From the NCBI GenBank assembly GCA_949316235.1, contig OX438748.1, positions 28,700,836-28,764,835 on the forward strand: a stretch of 64,000 nt of DNA, read 5' to 3'. The notes under the pieces are model-generated. The model had not been told where the DNA came from. It was given only the letters and a program-made list of their open reading frames with translations, and made no database searches. A program made the position numbers and the translations under genes. Positions 23,561 through 32,996 of this stretch are shown piece by piece. Numbering within the stretch: the stretch's first letter is position 1; the number at the start of each line of letters is the position of its first letter. This stretch comes from Oegoconia quadripuncta (taxonomy: Eukaryota; Arthropoda; Insecta; Lepidoptera; Autostichidae).

Positions 23561-25480
23561 ACTTTTTATCTTTGTCTCCAAGATATTTATTAAATAATAT
23601 AAATTAGAGGGTGGGAAAATGTGCATCGAATATTCTCGTCTGACGGATAAAATTGAACGAAAATTGGCAAAACAACCGACTTTATTAGATAAGGTTCCAT
23701 TCGCTAGCGCCGACGTGCAACAATCTTCATCAAAATATGGGACCACCCTTTCAAACAAAGAAATAATCATCAAAATGATGAAGATATCGCGTATCTAAAC
23801 ACCCAATGTAAAAATACTGTTCACTTGAGAACCTCCTCCTTTATTGAAATCGGTTAAAAATTATTAATAATAAAAAAAAAATGTTCCGGGCATTGGTGTG
23901 TAAGTCCAATCATCTAGTCCCAAACTAAGCAAAGCTTATACTTTTTTATGCACAACGGGTTAGTTGACTATGGATAAGTACTAGATAACGGCTAAACATA
24001 CATAAATATATTATATTGCCTGTAAGGGACAATTCGACATTCCTTGAAACAGGTGGAAGGTACCTCGATACAATAATTTTAGTCGATTTTTTATGTTAAT
24101 AGAAAAAAAAAGTTATTTTTTCAAACAAATTAATTACGTATTCTATCTAGTGTAAGCTTCCTCTTAAATGTAATTGATAAACTGGCAACGTTGCATCAAA
24201 GAATGAATTACGCTTCTATCTACTATCCTATCAATCGGTCAATAGCCGTGTAAATTTGTAGTGTATAAGAGTAATTTTCTTCGATTTATTTGGATATTTA
24301 TCTACGACCCAAGTGAATAAGATATTTTAATTTGGATTTCGGATTTAAATTTATTTTGAATTAAATAACATGCACATAAAGGAAATGTCGGGTTGTCCCT
24401 TACACGCAGTATATAAACATCTATGACTCGGGAATAAATGTTCATATTCATCACACAAACATTTACCTCTAGCGGTATTCGAACCTGCAACCGTTGGTTT
24501 CGCTGACAGGGTCAAGAGTCGCTATTAATTGAGAAAAAATACACCTACAAATTGTTTTGTAGTTGTATTTTTTCTCAATTTCAAAGTGCGTGGTGTCGTT
24601 TGATTCGTCTTGACCCCTGGAGTGCCATAGCATCTCGTACTTTCAGGTAAAAAATCCAATATGGCTCCCGCGAAATGCAAAACGTGCTGTCGGGTTTTTT
24701 TGGTTTTTTACTTATATTGTTATTTCTGTTGCAAATCGTGATAGCTTCCGTGCTTTTAAGTCTTTCTGCCATTCGTATTACTGGCATTACTACACTAAGT
24801 AGATTAGCTACTTACCAAGAACTCACTGCGTCCCTTGGCGCCGTCCGTGGTGTATTCTATACTCAATAGGGACTAAGCCTCACTCAGTCCCCTTTTCCTA
24901 TTTAATTTTAACCTTATACGAGGGTTTTTTGCTTTTCTCTGGCTACACTCCCATTTGTAAAGGGGAAGTAGGAAATATGTTTATTTTTTCTTCTTCTTAA
25001 ATAAATTTGGGGCCCAAGGTAGCGTAAAGTCTTTCTCGGGACACGCTTACTTTCAGTAGGCGACGTTCAGCTGTACCGCTGTTGATCCTGGCTACAGGAG
25101 TTGCAGTGGGAGGGTGCGGAGGTGGGTCATGTTATATTGTTATTTATTACTAATCGTTATTTGACACATAACAAAACCTTGTTTCTGGGTTCGGCGGATA
25201 CTTAGACCTACGACGCTTGTTTATAGCGTTTGTAATGACAGCCACATACTTACATAGTGTTAAAATTACGATTTTATTCACTCGCCTTATAAACTCTTTG
25301 TAAGTTCATTCCAAAAAAATTGTAACTTCTATAGATTTGGCTGCAAATGTATGACTAGGCAAGGTTTATTTAAGGTAAAATGTTGATGAACTGCAAAGAT
25401 AAACAACTTTATATCCTTTTATAGGCCATTGAATAATCCACGTGCATTGTGGGCGATACGTACTTTATCTGATTACTTAT

Positions 25481-25490
25481 TTATTTTCAG
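25481..25490 (+). promoter_or_regulatory. Splice acceptor before the GH31 coding exon
   Basis: TTATTTTCAG with a T-rich tract precedes GTAACGTC. The frame has a TAA two bases later, so no upstream coding sequence can join in this frame. The intron would lie in the 5' UTR. Confidence 0.55.
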
Positions 25491-25542
25491 GTAACGTCAC
25501 AGTTCGTTGTATGCTGCCATCAAGACAGACATTACAAGCAAT

Positions 25543-28350
25543 ATGACAAGTTTTACTGAAGAGGTAACAATGAAGAATGAAGGAAAAATTCTAGGTGGCA
25601 TAAAATCCATCTGCAAAACCTATACAGATTTTCTAATAGAATATGAAACCGGCGAGAAAGCTAAACTAAATATTTTGAACAGCCACGTCTTCAAATACTA
25701 CATGTCTCCGACTGGAGAATTTCTTGATTATCCAAAACCTAATAATCCTGAAGATAAAGCAAAAATAAACTCAAAAAAAGTTACCGACTATGATAAAGAA
25801 GCTTTTGTAAACGCTCAAGTTGTAGAACAGAAAGGATCATTTAATATTCATACACATAAAATTGAGATTGTGTTTGATAAAATAATAGGCACGATCACTG
25901 TGTTTGACAAAAGAACAGAAAAATTGGTACTAAGTGAATATCAACCGCTATCTTACAAGAATAACAAGGCGAAGCAGACCTTGCACCAACACGACAATGA
26001 ATACTTCTTCGGCGGCGGAATGCAAAATGGTAGATTTAGTCACAAAGGAGAAATTATACAGATTGTTAATACAAACAACTGGGTCGACGGAGGAGTGTCG
26101 TCGCCGAATCCGTTTTATTGGTCTTCATACGGTTATGGAGTACTAAGAAATACGTGGCAGCCAGGAGCATACGATTTTGGGTCAAATTCCGCAAAGTATA
26201 TAAAAACATATCACAAAGGAAAAGACTTCGATGCTTTCTTTTTTATCAACGCTCTGCCTCGAGACATCCTGAATGATTATTATGAACTTACTGGTCAACC
26301 GCTTTTTATGCCTGAGTATGCTTTTTATGAAGCACATTTGAATGCTTTCAACCGCGACTACTGGGTTAAAGTTAGTCGCGATACACCCGGGGCAATTTTA
26401 TTTGAGGATGGAGACTATTACAAGTGCTATCAACCTAACGACATGGGAGATAAGAAGGGAGTTCTAGAATCTTTAAACGGAGAAAAGGACAATTACCAAT
26501 TCTCTGCCCGTGCAATGATAGATAGATATAAAAGACATGATATGCCATTAGCTTGGTTTGTGCCAAATGACGGCTATGGCTCGGGTTATGGACAAACAGA
26601 TTCTTTGGATGGTGATATTGAAAACTTGAGAGAATTTGCCAATTACGCCAGAACAAATGGCGTTGAACTTGCTCTTTGGACAGAATCTCAACTCGAACCA
26701 AAAGACCCCATGAATCCGAAAAAAGGAGAACGCGATTTGCGGAAAGAAGTGCAAGAGGCTGGTGTAGTTGCACTCAAATGTGACGTGGCGTGGATTGGCA
26801 GCGGATACTCTTTCGGATTAAGCGCTGTAGAGAACGCTGCCAATATATTCGTGACACAAGCTAAGCATACTGTTCGACCCATGATTATTATGGTTGATGG
26901 ATGGGCTGGTACCCAAAGATATTCAGGTATTTGGAGTGGAGATCAAAGTGGCGGGCAGTGGGAATACATACGTTTCCATATCCCGACTTACATTGGAGCT
27001 GGTCTGTCTGGTATACCTATCGTAGGCTCCGACATGGATGGAATTTACGGAGGTAAAAGCAAAGAAGTAAACATCAGAGACTTCCAATGGAAAACATTTA
27101 CACCACTGCAAATGAACATGGATGGATGGGGACATATTCCTAAAACGCCTTTCACTTTCGATGATGAGGCCAAGGCTATAAACAGAGCTTATTTAAAACT
27201 AAAGTCTATGTTGATGCCCTATAATTACACCATTGGATATGAATCTATCCATGGTTTGCCGATGGTCAGAGCAATGTTTCTCGAGTTTCCAAAAGAGACG
27301 TCGGCTTATACGAAAGACTCACAATATCAGTATATGTGGGGGCCAAACATATTGGTAGCGCCAATATATAACTCAAAGGGAGTAATAGACGCCTCTTTAC
27401 GCGACGGCATTTACTTACCAGGCACAAACCAGGTGTGGATTGATTTTTTTACTGGGGAAAAATATCAAGGTGGAAAAATATGGAACAACATAAAAACACC
27501 ATTATGGAAAATACCGATTTTCATAAAAGACGGTGCAATTTTGCCAATGACTAATCCCAATAACAATCCTTACGAAATAAACAGAAGCAATAGGATATTC
27601 ACTTTATATCCAAACAACAAATCCAGTTTTGAAGTGTATGAAGACGACGGAATATCTTCGGAATATTTGCGTGACCAATTTGCTACAACAAAAATTGAAG
27701 TTACAAGCCCAGCGTCTAATAAGCAAGGCGATCTCGAAATAAGAATACACAAAACTGAAGGATCCTACAATATGGTGAAAGAAAGGACCACAGTTTTCCA
27801 AATCATGGCAAGTAAAAACGCAACTTATATTAAGGCAGCTTTGAATGGAGAGGGAGTTGAAATATCTAAAGTTGGTACAGAGGAAGAGTTTAACCGCAGT
27901 GAAAATGTATATTATTTCAAAACCGACTTTATGGTGAATCTATACCTGAACCAATTGGATGGAGAGATTGGAAAACAACCGTTTTTGCTTATCAAAATTC
28001 AAAACACAGATATTACGTCAACCGAAATTCATATAAAAATCAAGGATTATGCTAATGAAAGGAAAATCTTCGGAAGCAATTCAAACATTGACAAAAGCTT
28101 ATCAGCCCCAAATTATTTGTCTGTTCGTAAAGAAGTAGAAACGAACTATGTTACATTATTATGGCAGTCTGTGGATGAAGCTGTCTATTACGAAATCGAG
28201 AGAGACAATGCCATTTTCACCAATATTATAGGAAATTCATTTGTTTTTGATAATCTCAAATTGGACACCACGTACAATTTCAGAATTCGATCAGTGAATC
28301 ATGAAGGAATATCCGAATGGAGTGAGTTCGTAAGATCAGTTAAAAACTAA
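25543..28350 (+). CDS. GH31 glycosidase of bacterial type with C-terminal Fn3, intronless
   Basis: A single open frame of 935 aa runs from ATG 25543. An in-frame TAA (25492) follows the acceptor TTATTTTCAG at 25490, so the coding part is one exon after a probable 5' UTR intron. Family 31 glycoside hydrolase features: FFGGGMQNG near 156, WFVPNDGYGSGY near 338, nucleophile Asp about 414 in LKCDVAWIGSG, VDGWAGTQRY and acid/base Asp about 467 in WSGDQSGGQWE. The 53-residue spacing and these motifs fit the bacterial alpha-N-acetylgalactosaminidase-like branch (Enterococcus type) rather than animal alpha-glucosidases. Residues 854-935 form a fibronectin III domain, typical of bacterial enzymes. No signal peptide is visible. 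Lepidoptera are known to carry a GH31 gene gained from an Enterococcus-like donor; this fits. Substrate is inferred. Possible poly(A) signal at 28584-28589. Confidence 0.92.
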   Translation: MTSFTEEVTMKNEGKILGGIKSICKTYTDFLIEYETGEKAKLNILNSHVFKYYMSPTGEFLDYPKPNNPEDKAKINSKKVTDYDKEAFVNAQVVEQKGSFNIHTHKIEIVFDKIIGTITVFDKRTEKLVLSEYQPLSYKNNKAKQTLHQHDNEYFFGGGMQNGRFSHKGEIIQIVNTNNWVDGGVSSPNPFYWSSYGYGVLRNTWQPGAYDFGSNSAKYIKTYHKGKDFDAFFFINALPRDILNDYYELTGQPLFMPEYAFYEAHLNAFNRDYWVKVSRDTPGAILFEDGDYYKCYQPNDMGDKKGVLESLNGEKDNYQFSARAMIDRYKRHDMPLAWFVPNDGYGSGYGQTDSLDGDIENLREFANYARTNGVELALWTESQLEPKDPMNPKKGERDLRKEVQEAGVVALKCDVAWIGSGYSFGLSAVENAANIFVTQAKHTVRPMIIMVDGWAGTQRYSGIWSGDQSGGQWEYIRFHIPTYIGAGLSGIPIVGSDMDGIYGGKSKEVNIRDFQWKTFTPLQMNMDGWGHIPKTPFTFDDEAKAINRAYLKLKSMLMPYNYTIGYESIHGLPMVRAMFLEFPKETSAYTKDSQYQYMWGPNILVAPIYNSKGVIDASLRDGIYLPGTNQVWIDFFTGEKYQGGKIWNNIKTPLWKIPIFIKDGAILPMTNPNNNPYEINRSNRIFTLYPNNKSSFEVYEDDGISSEYLRDQFATTKIEVTSPASNKQGDLEIRIHKTEGSYNMVKERTTVFQIMASKNATYIKAALNGEGVEISKVGTEEEFNRSENVYYFKTDFMVNLYLNQLDGEIGKQPFLLIKIQNTDITSTEIHIKIKDYANERKIFGSNSNIDKSLSAPNYLSVRKEVETNYVTLLWQSVDEAVYYEIERDNAIFTNIIGNSFVFDNLKLDTTYNFRIRSVNHEGISEWSEFVRSVKN

Positions 28351-29575
28351 ACTCGTATTTTTTTATATAAAACATTGGTGTATTTTATTTTCATTCAGGA
28401 CTTTTAGTTAAGCACCATACAATTCCTAATAATTTACATTCTAAAATTCAAATATTTAGTCCCAAAAAAAAAACTAGAATACAGCCAGGTAACGATTATT
28501 GAAGGCAGTACCCAGAACATCCAGGCCAACAAGAAAGCTAATTACAAAATATCAGATTATTTGGTTGATAATCATCCATGGGCAATAAAAATATAATATA
28601 ATAAGCAAATAAAATAAATTATGCCTATATAAAAATCATTTCGAGCCTCTTGCTTGTTTTTCTCAAGGGAAAATTGCCTTTTAAACAAACGGTTAGCTTA
28701 AAAACTAAATGTAAAAATATTTTTAAAAATTATGTCACAATAATAACTTAGATAAGTACTATATTATTATTTTTCTCACGTTCTAGAAGTTTTCATTCGT
28801 CAATAATTCAATAGATCGTTTGGCAATATTATTTCCTTTTTTGTTTACCATTTTTGCTACAAATCAATAGAATTATCTATTAAAGTTAACCTAAGAATAG
28901 TACCTACCAAAACATTTGAATGTATCAATGAAAAATAAAAATTAGTCACAAAATCCGATTATCAAGACACTGCCCAAATAATTTGTCATACGCAACCGCT
29001 AGACGCAATGTGGCTCAACGTTGACAGAAGTCACGGGTAACTGACGAGAAAGGGGTTGAGTGGGTGGTACTTTATACTCGCAGACTCGCACTTAGAGCGC
29101 GTTAATATTAACGCTGAGATTTTGATAATATTTTAGGTTAGCAAAAAATTATATATAAAACCCTTTCTATTACCGAGTTCTAAGTGAATGTTTACAAAAA
29201 CAGAGTCAACTTTGTTAAAAAATTCTATCGAGAAAATGTTCTCCAATTATGTTTTCCTCTTATCAGAAAGTACAATTATAATCAAAATTCATAATTAAAA
29301 AAAATTAAGTCTGTAGCCCTTCTACAATATAGATCGGTTACTTCACTCTTGTAGCCCCTTAATGTATCACGTGAGTCTATTTAATTTTGAATTATGATGA
29401 TTTTTCGTTGAACACTAAATAATTTATTTGCCTATAGACTATCTTACAAAAAATAAATGATAGTTTAGTTTATTTTATTAAAAATAAAGAATGACATGAC
29501 ACGGAAATTGTGTGCGGGGTATGAAAGTACCTAGTTTAAGTATAAAAATAAATTACCTACTTTAAAATGTATACA

Positions 29576-29597
29576 CCTAACCTAACCTAACCTAACT
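29576..29597. repeat. Interstitial telomere-type repeat (CCTAA)n
   Basis: Four CCTAA units plus CT, the insect telomeric pentamer TTAGG read on the other strand. Confidence 0.75.
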
Positions 29598-29711
29598 ATT
29601 AAGAATTTATTGTTATCCATGATCTGTTGTGATGATGAATTTATTATTGATGTATGGCTGATACTAGAAAGTAATAGAAAGTTACGTTCATGACCGCTGT
29701 AGCAATGTGAT

Positions 29712-30288
29712 ATAATGAGTTTTTTACCGTAAGGAAAAAATAGGGCGTATTAGGTATGTGAAATAAGTAGAAGGTATTGGCATAGGTAGTTTATTTTTTC
29801 GAAAACGCTCGCGCCGGCCGGTGTTTAATATGTTTAATATGCGACTGGCGGGATTCGTAGGGTTCCTATCATGCGAAATTAATTTGGAATAAATATTTTC
29901 TCCTAAGTTTATTTATTTTATTTAATGATATAATTATGTTCTTTTTTTTTTTATATGAGAGGGCGGCAAACGAGCATGCGCGTCACCTGATGGAAAGCAA
30001 TCACCGCCGCCCATGGACACCCGCAACACCAAAAGGGTCACAGATGCGTTGCCGGCCTTTGAGGAAGGTGTAGGCTCGTTTCTTGAAGGTTCCAATGTCG
30101 TACTCGTTCGGGAATACCGCTGCTACAAATAAATAGGAATAGGCTACAAACGCCACAGTTAAATTACACAATTAATGTTTTACAGGAAGATGGTTTTGAA
30201 AAAAAAATTAAACTACCTATGCCGATACCTTCTATTTCACTTGCCTAATATGCCCTATTTTTTCCTTACGGTAAAAAAACTCACCGGT
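29712..30288. mobile_element. Long-TIR MITE, copy 2, with a nested repeat
   Basis: The ends TGAGTTTTTTACCGTAAGG and CCTTACGGTAAAAAAACTCA plus inner TIR words (AATAGGGCGTATTAGG; GCCTAATATGCCCTATT) match copies 1 and 3. The interior holds a separate repeat at about 29940-30125. Confidence 0.75.
29940..30125. repeat. GGGCGGCAAACGAGC repeat nested in the MITE
   Basis: T-run, ATATGAGAGGGCGGCAAACG, AGCATGCGCGTCACCTGATG, CACCGCCGCCCATGGACACC and GTTGCCGGCCTTTGAGGAAG form a common lepidopteran repeat pattern. Its first 37 bp also occur inside the mariner at 17384. Confidence 0.65.
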
Positions 30289-31204
30289 ATAACGCTTTTA
30301 TACTTTTTAACCTACCTTGTAATTGAAGTTTGTTTCTCGAGTATGCATATAGTGAATGTATTTTATGACCCAACTGCTAGGTCACACAGCCTCCTCTCAC
30401 TAGGAGAGGGCAATTCCAATTATGTACCTAAAAATATTTAATAGATAAGTCACAGCTACCTACATTATGTTTTATAGTTTAAAAACATGTAAAATATTTA
30501 CATAAAAGTTTCAATTACTTATTATATAATGTACTTACGTAATAAAATTATTAAAACTTTGAACACCAATTATTTTCCTTTCATATAGGTATACTTATAT
30601 AATATTGGTAGCTTTAAGAGGCTCTGACGTTATTTGGGGACGATATGACCAAATCGAAATGCAAATTCATTCAATCAGTTGATAATTCGTGGACATTTAT
30701 GTCAAGTGCGATGATATAGAGCTCGGCAAGTCAGTTTGAATAACTACAGATGCTTTACGACCGCCGTTCGTGTCACCTCTGCCTCCGATGAACGACAAAA
30801 GTGTTTCGGAGATTCCCTTAACCGTCCTATAAAGGAAGAACCGTAATTCCTCTTAAAAATCTGTGGAGATAAGTAACCAGTTAATGAAACCTCAGCATTA
30901 CAGATATGTATCCGAGTATTATAATTAGGGTTTCCATACCTATGTCCTATACGGGACTGTCACCGTATTTGACCATCCCGTTCCATATTACTATATGTCC
31001 CGTATTTCGACAAAATACGGAAATAGAATAGAGAGGTGAGGGGCGCGAGCGCGATAGCCACTACTGTGGAGATAATCTCAGCAGATCAATACCCATCTGT
31101 TAGAAAACTCATACTACGTGCACATGCGTGTAAAAGTAGTTATTGAATGTCTTAGGTTCGAGTTTTAGGCATCAGAAAATAAAACGTCCCGTACTGACTT
31201 CTAG

Positions 31205-31620
31205 AAGTTATGGCAACCCTTTTTTTTTTTTTTTTTTTTTTGTGTCCGGGGGAAAACACATTTACGCGTTCGACCCGCCGCTGACGGGGGTCAGCGGCGA
31301 GGATATGTGGGACTCACCGCTCCGGACGGGAGCGGTCCTACCCACTAAAAACCCCCCGGTGTTCCTCCGCGCGCACCGAATCGGCGTGGCCACGGGTACC
31401 CCTCGGTAATCGTCCGCAGCCACGCCAGCGCGGCGCCCGCCGCCAGGGCAGCGGCGGCGGCGGGCCCTCCTATAGGCTGGAGCAGGGAGGAATCTCCTGG
31501 TCCAGCCACCTCAAGAAGGCGCGTGGGTACACCACGCGCGCCTTCTCGCGAGGCTTGCGTGTGGGTGGTGACTCCCCCGAGTCACCACCCACACGCAAGC
31601 AAGCAAGTTATGGCAACCCT
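31205..31620 (-). mobile_element. Retroposon insertion, GC-rich, with 16-bp target duplication
   Basis: AAGTTATGGCAACCCT occurs at 31205-31220 and again at 31605-31620. Between them lies a 384-bp GC-rich body with a long T-run at the left, so the poly(A) tail marks the 3' end on the minus strand. The tail region (GGTTTTTAGTGGGTAGGACC, GAGCGGTGAGTCCCACAT on the minus strand) resembles the 3' end of R1-clade-like lepidopteran LINEs, and the copy at 48480-48640 shares GGGTTTTAGTGGGTA and GAGTCCCA. The other end carries a perfect 22-bp hairpin (31553-31574 and 31579-31600, loop CCCC). The 88-codon frame on the plus strand is a shadow. Confidence 0.8.
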
Positions 31621-31738
31621 AATTATAATGTGCCAAGTTATGTTCTGTGCCCGTACATCGTTGCAATATGTACAACTGCAACTTACTTGTGATTTACGAA
31701 AAAACACCATTATAGTAATGCATTTATACTAGTTGTAA

Positions 31739-32109
31739 TATACCTGATGATTTTTTTTTACCGTAAGGAAAAAAATGGGGTATATTAGGTAAGTGAAATA
31801 AAAGTTATTAGCTTATGTAGTTTAAGTTTTATTATTCAAAATCTCACGCGTTGAGCCTTTATTGATATGCGACTGGCGCTATTCGTAGGGTTCCTAACAT
31901 GCGATTTGGAACTCATTTTTCTCGAAGTTTTCTTTATTTATTTTATTTAATGGTGTAATTATGTGGAATAGGCTACAAACGCGACCGTCAAATGACAAAA
32001 TTAACGGTTTATTCCATGATTCTTAAAATAAAAAAAAATAAACTACTATGCCAATACCTTCTATTTCAAATGCTCTATTTTTTTCCTTACAGTAAAAAAC
32101 TCACCAGTA
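31739..32109. mobile_element. Long-TIR MITE, copy 3
   Basis: The left end TTTTTTTTTACCGTAAGGAA and right end TTCCTTACAGTAAAAAACTCA carry the same inner words as copies 1 and 2 (TATTAGGTAAGTGAAATA; CCAATACCTTCTATTTCA). The interior keeps GCGACTGGCGCTATTCGTAGG, also found in the other copies. Confidence 0.75.
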
Positions 32110-32399
32110 TGTATAGCAATATTCGTACATATTATATAAGTAAGTTATTATTGTAATAAAAAATATAATTTCCATTATGATGAATTAAATTCACAATTAT
32201 TAACTCGAATGTTATAAGTTGGTATTACTTTTATGTATCTGTATTAATCACTGAATTGTGAATTTAATTAATAAAGAATGACTGACATTGTATTGGTATT
32301 GAATGCATAACGAAAGACAGGCTAATTATGCAATTCTATACGACTGAGTAAGGCGGTACAAATTACACTAATCTATCAACTATAAATATATAAATATCT

Positions 32400-32650
32400 T
32401 TTCACATACAGCGCCATTTAGTTCCACACTAAGCAACTAGGCTTGTATTATAGATACCAGATGGTTGATAAACTACACAAATACATTTTTTTTGTAAATA
32501 AATACATATATAAATGAAAAACATCCATAAAACTCGGGAACACATGTCTGTATTTATCATACAAACATATGCCTCTAGCGGGATTCGAACCCGCGACCTT
32601 TTGGTATAGCAGCAGAGTTTCTAACCACTACACCAAACAGGTCGTCAAAC
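32400..32650 (-). repeat. SINE, family B, with the best-preserved tRNA-like head
   Basis: Read on the minus strand from 32647, GACGACCTGTTTGGTGTAGT contains a pol III A-box-like stretch (TGGTGTAGTGGTTAGAA) and GGGTTCGAATCCC is an exact B-box. The body ends in CTAGTTGCTTAGTGTGGAAC and AATGGCGCTGT. A tRNA scan may call this a tRNA, but the long non-tRNA body and the other copies show it is a SINE. Confidence 0.75.
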
Positions 32651-32704
32651 TATGTTACTATTACTATGTTACTTACCCTAATCATTTCAAATAAATTTAT
32701 TCTA

Positions 32705-32820
32705 ATCTGAAAGAAATCCCTCAATGGGATAAGTCCGCCGTTATACTCAAACTCTGTACTAATGTAAAATTAATGTATTTTCTTTTTATACAATAAAGCG
32801 TTTACAAACAAACGTTGGTA
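32705..32820 (+). repeat. Retroposon 3' tail, partner 36385-36500
   Basis: AATCCCTCAATGGGATAAGT, CCGCCGTTATACTC and CAATAAAGCGTTTACAAACA are repeated at 36385-36500. The AATAAAG plus (AAAC)n ending looks like the 3' end of a LINE. Confidence 0.6.
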
Positions 32821-32890
32821 GATTTTAAGTTACATGAAACATAATAAAATAAATAATTTAAAAAAAGTCATACATTGTCTTTTTACATAA

Positions 32891-32896
32891 TTTATT
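32891..32896 (-). promoter_or_regulatory. Poly(A) signal of TRMO
   Basis: TTTATT on the plus strand reads AATAAA on the gene's strand, about 100 bases after the TRMO stop codon. Confidence 0.5.
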
Positions 32897-32996
32897 GGAA
32901 CAATAATACTTTCCAAAGATCTCGGTGCTTTCAGTTCATATAAGTAATTATGCTTGCATATAATAAATTATAAAAAGTATCAAACAACCTACTCAA

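Larger units (their letters stand above)
21951..25490. other. Intergenic stretch upstream of GH31
   Basis: It holds SINE pieces (22290-22480, 24440-24512), the 23310-23560 repeat, an imperfect hairpin at 24529-24580 (ATTGAGAAAAAATAC arms) and, at 24590-25130, an unassigned, less AT-rich segment whose 64-codon frame (24675-24869) is hydrophobic but matches nothing known to me. An upstream non-coding exon of the GH31 gene is expected somewhere here, because its coding exon starts at an acceptor, but I cannot place it. Confidence 0.45.
28351..32996. other. Intergenic stretch GH31 to TRMO: MITEs, retroposon, SINE
   Basis: AT-rich DNA with poly(A) signals after GH31 (28584-28589 and around 28609), a telomere-like run (29576-29597), two MITEs, one retroposon insertion, a SINE (32400-32650) and a retroposon tail (32705-32820). 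A cluster of CCCGTA/ATACGG words lies at 30960-31020. No gene is seen. Confidence 0.55.

Noticed and set aside
24675..24869. 64-codon hydrophobic frame
   Set aside because: A possible membrane peptide, but it has no family match that I know of, no context, and lies in a repeat-like region.
31143..31409. 88-codon frame across the GC-rich block
   Set aside because: It starts in flanking DNA and crosses the target duplication and T-run of a retroposon, so it is a chance frame.
32571..32647. tRNA-like sequence with A- and B-boxes on the minus strand
   Set aside because: It continues into a non-tRNA body shared with several other copies, so it is the head of a SINE rather than a tRNA gene.
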